Source: DATBLY01 sp963705545 (GTDB taxonomy: Bacteria; Actinomycetota; UBA4738; HRBIN12). From it: a stretch of DNA of 64,000 bases. A program made the translations under genes and the position numbers. Each line of letters begins with the position of its first letter. Position 1 is the first letter of the stretch. Of the stretch, positions 45,694 to 54,230 are shown in pieces. The stretch covers positions 276,486 through 340,485 of the forward strand of contig CAVPJX010000005.1 of the NCBI GenBank assembly GCA_963705545.1, written 5' to 3'. Below the pieces are notes generated by a model that saw only the letters and a program-made list of their open reading frames with translations, did not search any database and was not told the origin of the DNA.

Positions 45694-45951
45694 ATGCCAG
45701 CACCGCGTAGGGTCGCACGTCGCACCGCACGCCGCACCTCGAGAAGGATGGCCGGTTCCCAGCAGGCGGCTCCCCAGGAAGCGGCGCCCCAGGAGGCGGC
45801 GCCCCAGCAGGCACCGCCGCCTCCGGCGCCCGCCGCCACGCCGATGGACGATCAGACGGCCGAGCTGAAGCAGCTGGGCGAGCTCCACGCGCAGGGCATC
45901 CTGACCGACGAGGAGTTCGCGGCGAAGAAGAAGCAGATCCTCGGTCTCTGA
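45694..45951 (+). CDS. SHOCT domain protein
   Basis: This 85-residue protein has a basic, arginine-rich N-terminus, a low-complexity Ala-Pro-Gln stretch with tandem QEAAP repeats (residues about 23-48), and a C-terminal SHOCT domain, LKQLGELHAQGILTDEEFAAKKKQIL. SHOCT domains are short helical modules found at protein ends and may mediate oligomerisation. GGGAGG precedes the ATG. DUF2252 copy 2 starts 9 bases after its stop. Confidence 0.85.
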   Translation: MPAPRRVARRTARRTSRRMAGSQQAAPQEAAPQEAAPQQAPPPPAPAATPMDDQTAELKQLGELHAQGILTDEEFAAKKKQILGL

Positions 45952-45960
45952 GGTTCCGAC

Positions 45961-47398
45961 ATGACCGTGAGGAAGATCGAGCATCCGAGCGTCGACGAAC
46001 GGAAGGCGCACGGCAAGGGATCGCGGACGAAGGCGCCGCTGGCCAGCCACACAGGGTTGGACCCCGGCGACCGACCGCCCCGATCCGGTCGCGTTGCTCG
46101 AGGAACAGAACGCGACCCGCGAGCCCGATCTGGTGCCGGTGCGCCACGGGCGGATGCTCGTCTCCCCGTTCACGTTCTACCGAGGGGCGGCCAAGATCAT
46201 GGCCGCAGACCTCAAGGACACGCCGAGGGCCGGCCTCATCGCGCAGCTCTGCGGCGATGCGCACCTGTCGAACTTCGGGGTGTTCGCGTCTCCCGAGCGG
46301 GCGCTGCTGTTCGACCTGAACGACTTCGACGAGACGCTGCCGGGCCCGTTCGAGTACGACGTGAAGCGGATGTCCGCGAGCTTCACGATCGCGGCACGCA
46401 ACAACGGCTTCACCAAGGCGGAGGCGCACGACGTGACGCTCGCGTCGGTGCGCGCCTACCGAGAGGCGATGGCCGGGTTCGCCGAGATGCGCACGATGGA
46501 GATCTGGTACGCGCGTCTGTCCGAACAAGAGCTGATGGCAGCGCTGGATAGCGCTGTCGGCGCCCAGAAGGGCAAGGCGCAGAAGAAGGAGGCGCAGGAG
46601 CGGAAGAAGGCGGCCGAGAAGGGCGCCCTGAAGGCCCGCACGCGCGATAGCCTGCAGGCGCTGTCCAAGCTCGCCGAGCACGTCGACGGCAACTACCGCA
46701 TCGTCTCTCAGCCACCGATCGTGATCCCGGTGCGCGAGCTGAAGCTGCTGGCCGGGTTGTCCCCCGACGAGATCCAGCATCTGGTCCGCGAGCAGTTCCG
46801 GTCCTATCGGTCCACGCTGCAGGACGACCGACGTCACCTGTTGGAGCGCTTCCAGGTCATCGACGTCGCCCGCAAGGTCGTCGGGGTCGGGAGCGTCGGC
46901 ACGCGCGCGTTCATCGTGCTCCTGCAGGGTCGCGATCAGGAGGACCCGCTCTTCCTGCAGGTGAAGGAGGCGACGACCTCGGTGCTCGAGGACCATCTGC
47001 CGAAGTCCCGCTACAAGCAGCACGGCGAGCGCGTCGTGCAGGGTCAGCGACTGATGCAGGCCGCGAGCGACATCTATCTGGGCTGGACCAAGGGGGTGGA
47101 GGCGAACCGCTGGCTCTACTGGCGCCAGCTGCGTGACATGAAGGCCTCGGCGGACGTGGAGTCGCTGCGGCCGTTCGGCCTCAACTTCTACGCCCGCCAA
47201 TGCGGCTGGACGCTGGCCCGCGCTCACGCTCGATCGGGGGATGCGGTCGCGATCGCCGCCTATCTCGGCAAGAGCGACCGGTTCGACGGGTCGATCGCCG
47301 ACTTCTCCGAGCGATACGCGGATCAGAACGAGCAGGACTATCGGGCCTTCGCCGAGGCCGTGAAGTCCGGACGGCTGGAAGCGATCGAGGGCGTCTGA
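45961..47398 (+). CDS. DUF2252 family protein (copy 2), one frameshift
   Basis: This is a second DUF2252 protein of about 478 residues, closely similar to copy 1. It starts MTVRKIEHPSVDERKAHGKG at 45961. One extra T near 46057 (GGGTTGG where copy 1 implies GGGTGG) shifts the frame; from 46094 it reads on to 47398. The core CGDAHLSNFGVFASPERALLFDLNDFDET is intact. It follows the SHOCT gene and precedes two minus-strand genes. The comparison with copy 1 shows directly that the shift is a single-base insertion. Confidence 0.87.
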
Positions 47399-47423
47399 GC
47401 CGAGATCGAGCCCAGAGCGTCGC

Positions 47424-47594
47424 CTAGATCCGCCTGCGGCCTCGCCCCGGTGTGACGGCCGCGGCCACCACGGCGGTCTTCGCGACCGGGGAGGGCCCCG
47501 GCGAGACGGCCTTCGCTACGACCGCGGTCTTCGCTACGGGTGCACCGACGACCCCGACACGTCCGACACGTCCTGGCCTGAGTGGCATCGTCAT
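47424..47594 (-). CDS. 56-residue protein with duplicated VAKTAVV segment
   Basis: The frame MTMPLRPGRVGRVGVVGAPV is followed by two copies of an (P)VAKTAVVA(K/A)AV segment separated by SPGPSP, then a basic end. Its ATG overlaps the TGA of the DUF6325 gene (ATGA), which implies translational coupling and supports a real gene. Small basic proteins after DUF6325-type genes are common in actinobacteria. Valine-alanine rich segments could lie in or on the membrane. Function is unknown. Confidence 0.6.
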   Translation of the reverse strand: MTMPLRPGRVGRVGVVGAPVAKTAVVAKAVSPGPSPVAKTAVVAAAVTPGRGRRRI

Positions 47595-48049
47595 GCTCCT
47601 TCCGTCGCCATCGCTTCATCGGCCTCGATCGAGGCGATGATCGCCTGGATGGGGATCCGTCCGTTCGCGATCAGCTGGCCGCCCGAACGCCGCGCCGCCG
47701 CCGCGAACGGGGCCGCCCAGAGGTTCTCCCAGATCAGCACCCCCGCGGTACTGCCCGGCTCCATCGCAGCGGCGAGGTTCACGACGTCCTCCTCGGCCAG
47801 CAGTTCCGCCAGCTGGGCCTCGATCGCCTGCAGCTCACCGAGCTCCTCGACATCGGACAGCTCCATCGCTTCGACGGAACCGTCCTCGTCCTTGGTCAGG
47901 ATCAGCACGTCGATCACGCGGATCGTCCCGGCGTCGACCAACGCGACCAGCTCCTTGGCCATCTCGCCCGTGAAGTTGCTCGCACCCGCCGGGAACTCCA
48001 CGACGAGGTAGTCGACCGGGCCGAGCTCGTCCAGCGACCTGTCTGCCAT
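47591..48049 (-). CDS. DUF6325 family protein
   Basis: This 152-residue protein matches DUF6325: LGPVDYLVVEFPAGASNFTGEM, IRVIDVLILTKDEDGSVEAMEL and the closing GGQLIANGRIPIQAIIASIEA. It has an alpha/beta N-terminal domain and a small hydrophobic segment around GVLIWENLWAAPFAAA. Function is unknown. GGAG is placed before the ATG. It is divergent from the Mg2+-type ATPase gene, with a perfect palindrome in the space between. Confidence 0.85.
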   Translation of the reverse strand: MADRSLDELGPVDYLVVEFPAGASNFTGEMAKELVALVDAGTIRVIDVLILTKDEDGSVEAMELSDVEELGELQAIEAQLAELLAEEDVVNLAAAMEPGSTAGVLIWENLWAAPFAAAARRSGGQLIANGRIPIQAIIASIEADEAMATEGA

Positions 48050-48077
48050 CTCTGCTCCTCTCGTCCGTCGACCGAGT

Positions 48078-48094
48078 GTCTCACCCGGTGAGAC
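48078..48094. promoter_or_regulatory. Perfect 8-1-8 palindrome between DUF6325 and mgtA
   Basis: GTCTCACC-C-GGTGAGAC is perfectly symmetric. It lies in the 101-base region between the divergent DUF6325 and P-type ATPase genes and could be a shared operator. It differs from the 17-bp inverted repeats at 30-40 kb. Confidence 0.5.
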
Positions 48095-48150
48095 CGTGTT
48101 GCCCTCACCGTGTCAGGTCTTCCGACGGTTCTGCCAGACTTGCGCGGCCG

Positions 48151-50799
48151 ATGGAGCATGCCTCCGATCTCCACAGCGCAGGCCGGGAGCAGCTTCGAGG
48201 TGCGAGCGTTCCGCCGGTCCAGGCGCTCGCCTCGATGCCCGTCGACGACGTGCTGGACCTGCTGGGAACGACCCCGACCGGTCTCAGCGGACCGGAGGCC
48301 GAGGCCCGGCTCGGGTCCTTCGGCCCCAACGCCGTCAGGACCCACCATGCCGGTGCCCTCTCGGTGCTCATCCGCCAGTTCCGGAGCGCGTTGCTCATCC
48401 TGCTGATCGCGGCCGCCGCCGTCTCCGCGTTCGTGGGCGAGGGGACCGACGCGATCATCATCGGGGTCATCATCGGAGCGTCCGTGGGGCTGGGCTTCGT
48501 GAACGAGTACCGAGCCGAGCGCGCCGCCGAGGCGTTGCACTCGAGCATCCGGCAGTTGGTCACGGTGTTCCGCGAAGGAGTGCCGGCCCGTCTCGAGGTG
48601 ACCCACCTGGTGCCGGGGGACGTCGTCCACCTCGATGTCGGGTCGATCGTGCCCGCCGACCTGCGCCTGATGAGTGCCAGCGGCCTCGAGTGCGATGAGT
48701 CGATCCTCACGGGGGAGTCGGTGCCCGCGGTCAAGTCGCCGGAACCGGCGAAGCCGGATGCAGCGCTCGCGGAGCTGAGCTCGTGCCTGTTCATGGGAAC
48801 GGTCGTGGTGCAGGGCTCCTGTGACGCCGTCGTGGTCGCGACGGGACCACGCACGCAGTTCGGCGCGATCGCGATGGGACTGGGGGAGCGGCAGCCGCAG
48901 ACCGAGTTCCAGGTGGGCCTGAGCCGGTTCTCGGTCCTGCTCGCGTGGGTCGGCGGTGCGCTCAGCCTGACGATCTTCGTCGTGAACCTCATCCTGGGCC
49001 GTCCGCTGATCGACGCCGTGCTGTTCTCCCTCGCGGTCGCGGTGGGGATCACGCCCCAGCTGCTCCCCGCCGTCGTCTCGACGAGCCTGGCTACGGGCTC
49101 GCGGCGGCTGGCCCAGAAGAAGGTCCTGGTGAAGCGCCTGGTCTGCATCGAGGACCTCGGCGACATCGATGTGCTCTTCACGGACAAGACCGGAACCCTC
49201 ACCGAGGGCCACATCGCGTTCGGGCGAGCGATCGATCCGAGCGGAACGGATGATGACGATGTGTTGCTCCTCGGTCTCGTCTGCAACGAGGCCATCGTCT
49301 CGGGCGGGAAGCCGGTGGGTGGCAACCCCCTCGACGTCGCCCTGTGGGAGGCCCCTCGGTCCGCTTCGATGCCGACGGGGACCTTCGTCCGGGTGGGCCT
49401 CGCGCCGTTCGATCACGATCGCCGGCTGGCCTCGGTCCTCGTCGATCGCGACGGCCGCCGGTTGATCGTGACGAAAGGGGCGCCCGAGGCGCTCCTTTCG
49501 CGATGCGTCGACCTGAGCGCCGACGCGCGGGGGGCGGTGGATCGAGAGTTCGCGGCGGGGAACCGGGTCGTCGCCGTCGCCTCGCGCGACGGTGCCGGAC
49601 TCGAGCGCATCTCGCCGGACGACGAGCACGACCTGCACCTGGCCGGCTACCTGGTGTTCTCCGACCCGCCGAAGGCGAGCGCGGGAGCGTCGATCGCCCG
49701 CCTCTCCGGGCTCGGCGTGACCGTCAAGATCGTGACAGGCGACAACGCCGTGGTCGCCGAGTCCGTCTGCCGCGGTCTCGGCGTCGTCTCCGAAGGCACG
49801 CTCACCGGCACCGACCTGGACGGCATGACCGAAGGCGAGCTCGCGGAGAAGGTCGGTGCGACGACGATCTTCGCTCGCGTCAGCCCGGAGCAGAAGGCGA
49901 TGATCCTGCGGGCCCAGCGCGCGGCGGGGTCGGCCGTCGCCTTCCTCGGCGACGGCGTGAACGACGCGCTCGCCCTGCACCACGCCGACGTGGGCATCTC
50001 CGTCGACACCGCCACCGACGTGGCGAAGGACGCGGCCGACATCATCCTGCTCGAACGCGATCTCGACGTCCTCGCCGACGGCGTCGCGGAGGGGCGGCGC
50101 ATCTTCGCGAACACGATCAAGTACGTCCTGATGGGCACGTCCTCGAACTTCGGCAACATGTTCAGCGTCACGGTGGCCGCCGCGTTCCTTCCCTTCCTGC
50201 CGATGCTTCCGTCCCAGATCCTGCTGAACAACCTGCTCTACGACGCCGGCCAGATGTCGATCCCGACGGACAACGTCGACGAGGAGCAGCTCGCTCGCCC
50301 CTCCCACTGGGATGTGGCGTTCATCCGTCGATTCATGATCCGCGTGGGACCGATCAGCTCGCTCTTCGACTTCGCGACCTTCGCGGTGATGCTCTGGGTG
50401 TTCGACGCCGGCCCGGCGCTGTTCCGGTCCGGTTGGTTCGTCGAGTCGCTCGCCACCCAGACCCTGGTCGTGTTCGTGATCCGGACCCGGCGGGTCCCGT
50501 TCTGGCGAAGCCGTCCCTCGATGCCGCTGCTCGTGTCGATGATCGCGGTCGTCACGATCGGTGCCCTGCTTCCCGGGTCTCCGCTCGGGCCGTCGCTCGG
50601 CTTCGCCCCGCTCCCCGTCGCGTTCTTCGGGGTGCTCGTGATCTTCGTCGTCGCCTACCTGGCGGCGGTGGAGGTGGGGAAGGTGTTCCTGTTCAAGACC
50701 TTGAGCGCGACGGCCCCCAGACCGCTACGGCGAGGCCCGTCACACCGCGTGCATCGCATCGCGACCCGGTGGAGCCATCACGAGCCGCTCCCGGAGTAG
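48151..50799 (+). CDS. mgtA: Magnesium-transporting P-type ATPase (P3B, MgtA/MgtB type)
   Basis: This 882-residue P-type ATPase probably imports Mg2+ across the cell membrane. The phosphorylated Asp is in LFTDKTGTLTEGH (about residue 344), with LTGES in the actuator domain and GDGVNDALALHHADVGIS as the hinge. The P3B branch is indicated by ILLNNLLYDAGQMSIPTDNVD in the sixth membrane segment. Length and about ten membrane segments fit. The ATG at 48151 (MEHASDLHSAG) is preferred over an upstream start because it begins the family N-terminus. A perfect palindrome lies 57 bases upstream; Mg2+-dependent control is conceivable, not shown. Confidence 0.9.
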   Translation: MEHASDLHSAGREQLRGASVPPVQALASMPVDDVLDLLGTTPTGLSGPEAEARLGSFGPNAVRTHHAGALSVLIRQFRSALLILLIAAAAVSAFVGEGTDAIIIGVIIGASVGLGFVNEYRAERAAEALHSSIRQLVTVFREGVPARLEVTHLVPGDVVHLDVGSIVPADLRLMSASGLECDESILTGESVPAVKSPEPAKPDAALAELSSCLFMGTVVVQGSCDAVVVATGPRTQFGAIAMGLGERQPQTEFQVGLSRFSVLLAWVGGALSLTIFVVNLILGRPLIDAVLFSLAVAVGITPQLLPAVVSTSLATGSRRLAQKKVLVKRLVCIEDLGDIDVLFTDKTGTLTEGHIAFGRAIDPSGTDDDDVLLLGLVCNEAIVSGGKPVGGNPLDVALWEAPRSASMPTGTFVRVGLAPFDHDRRLASVLVDRDGRRLIVTKGAPEALLSRCVDLSADARGAVDREFAAGNRVVAVASRDGAGLERISPDDEHDLHLAGYLVFSDPPKASAGASIARLSGLGVTVKIVTGDNAVVAESVCRGLGVVSEGTLTGTDLDGMTEGELAEKVGATTIFARVSPEQKAMILRAQRAAGSAVAFLGDGVNDALALHHADVGISVDTATDVAKDAADIILLERDLDVLADGVAEGRRIFANTIKYVLMGTSSNFGNMFSVTVAAAFLPFLPMLPSQILLNNLLYDAGQMSIPTDNVDEEQLARPSHWDVAFIRRFMIRVGPISSLFDFATFAVMLWVFDAGPALFRSGWFVESLATQTLVVFVIRTRRVPFWRSRPSMPLLVSMIAVVTIGALLPGSPLGPSLGFAPLPVAFFGVLVIFVVAYLAAVEVGKVFLFKTLSATAPRPLRRGPSHRVHRIATRWSHHEPLPE

Positions 50800-50812
50800 C
50801 TGCGGATCCGGG

Positions 50813-51340
50813 TCACACCTTGGTCACAGGGTCGCCGGCGCGGACCACGCCGCCCTCGACGACGCGGCAGTTCATGCCGCGCAGGCGCATCGCCTTGCCT
50901 TCGTCGGAGTTCACGAACGCGAGGGCCTCCGCCCCGTACCGTGCCGAGAACTTGGAGCACCCGGTGTGCGGCGTGCCGCTCACCTCGAGGAGGACCGTCC
51001 CCACCGTCAGTCGCGAACCTGCGGGGAGGTTGGCGAGGCTCAGGTCCATGTCGACGTAGAGCTGATCGCCCGCCAGCGGCCACCGGTCGACGTCGCCCGC
51101 CAACAGGGCGACGCAGCGGGCGTTCATGAGGGTGATCTCGGCCTCGGATGACGGATGCGGACGCGATCCCCACGAATCGCCTTCGAGCCCGGATCCAGGC
51201 ATCACGCGTGCCTCCGCGACGACCTCTCGGCTGTCCACCGTCGGACGGCGAACGATCATCTCGACCGTGCCGTCATCACGCGGCGATCCTGCGATGTGAG
51301 CGAGCCCCTCCTGCAGTTCGCCCGTACCGAGCTGGCTCAT
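50813..51340 (-). CDS. MOSC domain protein
   Basis: This 175-residue MOSC domain protein has the core of molybdenum cofactor sulfurase C-terminal domains: SEAEITLMNARCVALLAG and the conserved cysteine in HTGCSKFSARYG. MOSC proteins (YiiM/YuaD group) bind molybdopterin and take part in reduction of N-hydroxylated compounds or sulfur transfer. The ATG at 51340 was chosen because GGGAGGA lies 8 bases upstream. It is convergent with mgtA, 13 bases apart. Cofactor supply by the cox-associated genes is possible but speculative. Confidence 0.85.
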   Translation of the reverse strand: MSQLGTGELQEGLAHIAGSPRDDGTVEMIVRRPTVDSREVVAEARVMPGSGLEGDSWGSRPHPSSEAEITLMNARCVALLAGDVDRWPLAGDQLYVDMDLSLANLPAGSRLTVGTVLLEVSGTPHTGCSKFSARYGAEALAFVNSDEGKAMRLRGMNCRVVEGGVVRAGDPVTKV

Positions 51341-51563
51341 GTGGCGGTCCTCCCACGCTTCGGGGACCGACACTGTACGCATCACCACGGGCAGGGACCG
51401 GGACCGAAGGTCCCTCGCCATACCAACTGACGGGCGAGGTCGTGGTCCTCCTGAACACGAACCGAGGCTGATGGGCTCGGCCCGTAGGCACCTCTAGGAG
51501 AACGGCTTCCCTCGTCAGGTCGTAGAGTCGAAGGTGCACACCACTCGACGGAAGGAGAGGGCC

Positions 51564-51878
51564 ATGGCTGAGACCACCAGCGAACCGATCCTCGATCTGC
51601 TCACGGACATGACGGAGCGTTCGATCGAGGCATCGAACCTCGATGCGCAGACGCTGATGCTCGTGCGTCTGGCTGCGCTCGTCGCGGTCGATGCACCACC
51701 CGTGTCGTACCTGCTCAACCTCGGGGCCGCCAGCGAGGCGGGCATCCCTGAGGACCAGATCCGAGGCGTCCTGGCCGCCGTTGCTCCGATCGTCGGCACG
51801 GCGCGCGTCGCGTCGGCGACCGGGAACGTCGCGAGGGCGCTCGGGCTCGCGATCGAGCTCGGGGAGATGGAAGACTGA
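51564..51878 (+). CDS. CMD-like helical protein without catalytic cysteines (copy 3)
   Basis: This 104-residue protein is the third CMD-like copy: NLDAQTLMLVRLAALVAVDAPPVS, then GVLAAVAPIVGTARVASATGN. It is very similar to copy 2 at 34612 and, like it, contains no cysteine. GAAGGAGAGG precedes the ATG. No 17-bp inverted repeat is seen in the 223 bases upstream. The YciI-like gene follows after 67 bases. Confidence 0.78.
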   Translation: MAETTSEPILDLLTDMTERSIEASNLDAQTLMLVRLAALVAVDAPPVSYLLNLGAASEAGIPEDQIRGVLAAVAPIVGTARVASATGNVARALGLAIELGEMED

Positions 51879-51945
51879 CGTAGCGCAGCCGAGGCCGCTT
51901 CTCTCATCGCGGTCGTATGAGCCTCAGGCGGATCGGGGGTCGCCG

Positions 51946-52254
51946 ATGAGCTTGTACCTGCTGCTCTACAGCGGCGGCAGCATGCCGGCGACCGAGGAAG
52001 CGACCGAGGCGATGACGGATGCCTGGGGCTCGTGGTTGGCGACGATCGGCGACGCGCTCGCGGACGGGAACCCCTTCACGCCCCATGCGAGGAGCGTCTC
52101 CCCCGAGGGAGTGGTCTCCGATGGTCCCGTCGGGCCGATGGCGTCCGGCTACTCCCTGATCAGGGCAGGATCCATGGACGAAGTCGTCGAGATGGCCAGG
52201 GACTGTCCGGCGAAGCTGAGCGGCGCCAGCATCTCGATCTTCGAGGTGAGGTAG
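51946..52254 (+). CDS. YciI-like (YCII domain) protein
   Basis: This 102-residue protein has the dimeric alpha/beta barrel fold of YCII-related proteins: YLLLYSGGSMPATEEATEAMTDAWGSWLATIGDA and the closing segment AGSMDEVVEMARDCPAKLSGASISIFEVR. Such proteins are small cytoplasmic enzymes or regulators; in actinobacteria they often sit near sigma factor genes, which are absent here. GGGGGTCGCCG precedes the ATG without a strong Shine-Dalgarno sequence. Function is unknown. Confidence 0.82.
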   Translation: MSLYLLLYSGGSMPATEEATEAMTDAWGSWLATIGDALADGNPFTPHARSVSPEGVVSDGPVGPMASGYSLIRAGSMDEVVEMARDCPAKLSGASISIFEVR

Positions 52255-52344
52255 CCGAGGCGAGCTGATCCCGGCGAGGGCGCCGGGCTCCGGCATGCCG
52301 GGCCTCTGTTCGCCCGCGGGCCTCGACGAGGGATACGGATGGGG

Positions 52345-53259
52345 TCACGCGAGCGGGCCCTTCAGGTAGATCCTGCCGATCGTTGGCCGGTAGCCGAACT
52401 CCTCGTTGAGGCGACGGATCGGCGCGTTCCGTTCATCGTTACGGGTGCGCAACTCCTCGTAGCCGTTCGCCTTGGCCCACGCGATCTGCGTCGCCTTCAG
52501 CGCGCGCGCGACGCCGCGGCCGCGCCAGGCGCGCTTGACCCCGGTGAGGTCGTGGTGCGCCGTCGTCGGCTGAGCCGCCGTGAGCGAGAACTTCGCGTAG
52601 CCGATCACCTCGTCACCGGCCAGCGCGATGAAGGTCGCCTCCGGCCGGTCGCCTGGGCCGCCCCGCATGTCATGCGCCAGCCAGTCGTCGAAGGACTCGA
52701 CCTCTTCGCCCTCGCTTCCGGGGATGTCGGGCGCCGCCTCGAGCACGACCTCGTACATCCCGCGCGCGAGCTCGGGGCGCTCCGCCCACGTGACGATCTG
52801 GACGCCCTGGGGCGGCTCGACGTTCGGCGGCTCGATCCGCATCAGATCGAGCGAGACGCCCTTCTCATGACTCTCCTCGACGAACCCGCGGCGCTGCGCG
52901 AACGCGAGGCTCTCGGGGTCGTCGTCGGCCACGATCGTCTCGACGGTGTCGAGCCCACGCTCGCGGGCCCAGGCCGAGATGACCTCGTAGAGGCCGGTGC
53001 CGGCACCACGGCCCCGATGCTCGGGCAGCACGGTCACGACCGCGAAGACGAACCCGGGCCACTGCGGCTGGATCGCCCCGAGCGCGGAGCCGGCGACCAC
53101 GCCGTCGACGCGGGCGAGCAGATCGACGTGATCGCGCAGGCTCGCCCGATAGGAACGCTCTTCGTCGATCCCGATCCGGTCGTGCGGCCAGACCGCGTTG
53201 TAGACGTCGAGCCCAAGCTGCTCGTCCGCCTCGTCCGCGTACGGGAGGATCTCGGCCAC
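52345..53259 (-). CDS. Tandem GNAT-domain acetyltransferase
   Basis: This 304-residue protein carries two GNAT domains. The first has the acetyl-CoA site VTVLPEHRGRGAGTGLYEVIS (about residues 80-100), the second TGVKRAWRGRGVARALKATQIAWA (about 240-265). Both keep the R-G-x-G motif. Tandem GNAT proteins in actinobacteria include MshD (mycothiol synthase) relatives and antibiotic-modifying enzymes; a specific role cannot be assigned. The GTG at 53259 gives the first strand of domain 1; the open frame upstream looks like shadow sequence. The 160 bases to the next gene are noncoding. Confidence 0.85.
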   Translation of the reverse strand: MAEILPYADEADEQLGLDVYNAVWPHDRIGIDEERSYRASLRDHVDLLARVDGVVAGSALGAIQPQWPGFVFAVVTVLPEHRGRGAGTGLYEVISAWARERGLDTVETIVADDDPESLAFAQRRGFVEESHEKGVSLDLMRIEPPNVEPPQGVQIVTWAERPELARGMYEVVLEAAPDIPGSEGEEVESFDDWLAHDMRGGPGDRPEATFIALAGDEVIGYAKFSLTAAQPTTAHHDLTGVKRAWRGRGVARALKATQIAWAKANGYEELRTRNDERNAPIRRLNEEFGYRPTIGRIYLKGPLA

Positions 53260-53419
53260 GCAGACACAGGCTATCCCGGCCCTAGCCCGCGCCGCCGATC
53301 GACTGATCCCCGTCTGGCTCGTCCTGGCCGGTTGGTCCTGGCGTTCCGGAGTCGGGTGGCCCCGGAAGACGAGCCGCGAGAGCGGGACGATGACACCGGA
53401 TCTGAGGAGGTGAAGCATC

Positions 53420-54172
53420 ATGCCGATCGCTGATCCCTCATTCGGTTGGCAGGAGGCCGCGACTGCTTTCGCCGTCATCTCGGTCGTCGCGTTCCTGGTG
53501 ACGTGGGTCGTGACGGATCTCCTTCGCGTGTCGCGGACCCCCTACGTGGCGATCCTCTCGGTGGCGACGGCTGGCCTCGCGGCTGGCTATCTCGCTTGGT
53601 CGGGTACCTCCCTGGCCGAGCTCGTCACGTCGGGGTGGGGTTGGGGCGTCTTCGCCGGCGTGATCGTCGCCGCGGTGATGATGCCTCTCGTGCGACGTCT
53701 GCCCGCTCGACCTCGGGCTGAGGGTCCGCTGCTCGTCGGGCGGCTCGTCTGGGAGGGGGTCGTGTACGGGACCGCCGAGGCGATCCTGCTCGCGACCTTG
53801 CCGGTCCTGGCGGTCTGGCAGGGCGCCGAGGCCGCCGGTTGGACGGACACCGCCTGGGCGAAGGTGGGCTCGGGAGCGCTCGCCGTGTTCGGGGCGTTGT
53901 TCGTGATCACGGTGCACCATCTGGGATATCGGGAGTTCAGGACGAGGACCGCCCGGAAGATGCTGGCCGGTGCGCTGGTGGGCTGCGGCCTGCAGGCGTT
54001 GGCCTTCCTCCTGACGGGGAACGTGCTCGCTCCGGTCGTCGCGCACATCGGGCTGCACTGGCAGCTGACGCTCCGCGGGAACGAGATGCCGCCCGTGTCG
54101 GAGGCCCGGCCCGCGCCGCCCGGCGAGCCGCCGACGAAGGTCATCACGCGAGAGAAGGAGCTGGCCGCGTAG
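53420..54172 (+). CDS. Multi-pass membrane protein, possibly CPBP-like
   Basis: This 250-residue protein has about seven hydrophobic segments. VVYGTAEAILLATLPVLAVWQ, ITVHHLGYREF and NVLAPVVAHIGLHWQL are spaced like the glutamate and histidine motifs of CPBP/CAAX-type intramembrane proteins, but the EExxxR signature is reduced to a single Glu and no arginine. It may be a degenerate or unusual relative, so I call it only tentatively. GGAGGTG lies upstream of the ATG. The promoter of the following cyclase gene lies just beyond its end. Confidence 0.65.
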   Translation: MPIADPSFGWQEAATAFAVISVVAFLVTWVVTDLLRVSRTPYVAILSVATAGLAAGYLAWSGTSLAELVTSGWGWGVFAGVIVAAVMMPLVRRLPARPRAEGPLLVGRLVWEGVVYGTAEAILLATLPVLAVWQGAEAAGWTDTAWAKVGSGALAVFGALFVITVHHLGYREFRTRTARKMLAGALVGCGLQALAFLLTGNVLAPVVAHIGLHWQLTLRGNEMPPVSEARPAPPGEPPTKVITREKELAA

Positions 54173-54194
54173 GAGCCCGGCCGAGGAAGGCCGC

Positions 54195-54224
54195 TTGAGC
54201 CGGCTTCACGACAGGGCATAGGGT
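54195..54224 (+). promoter_or_regulatory. Promoter of the cyclase/ATPase gene
   Basis: TTGAGC at 54195-54200 and TAGGGT at 54219-54224 are 18 bases apart, a near-ideal sigma-70 type arrangement. The ATG follows the -10 box by 6 bases, so the transcript is probably leaderless. Confidence 0.55.
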
Positions 54225-54230
54225 CCGCGC

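Noticed and set aside
40124..47398. The two DUF2252 genes as a transposon-like duplication
   Set aside because: They differ in many positions and have different flanking genes; no terminal repeats or transposase were seen, so they are old paralogues.
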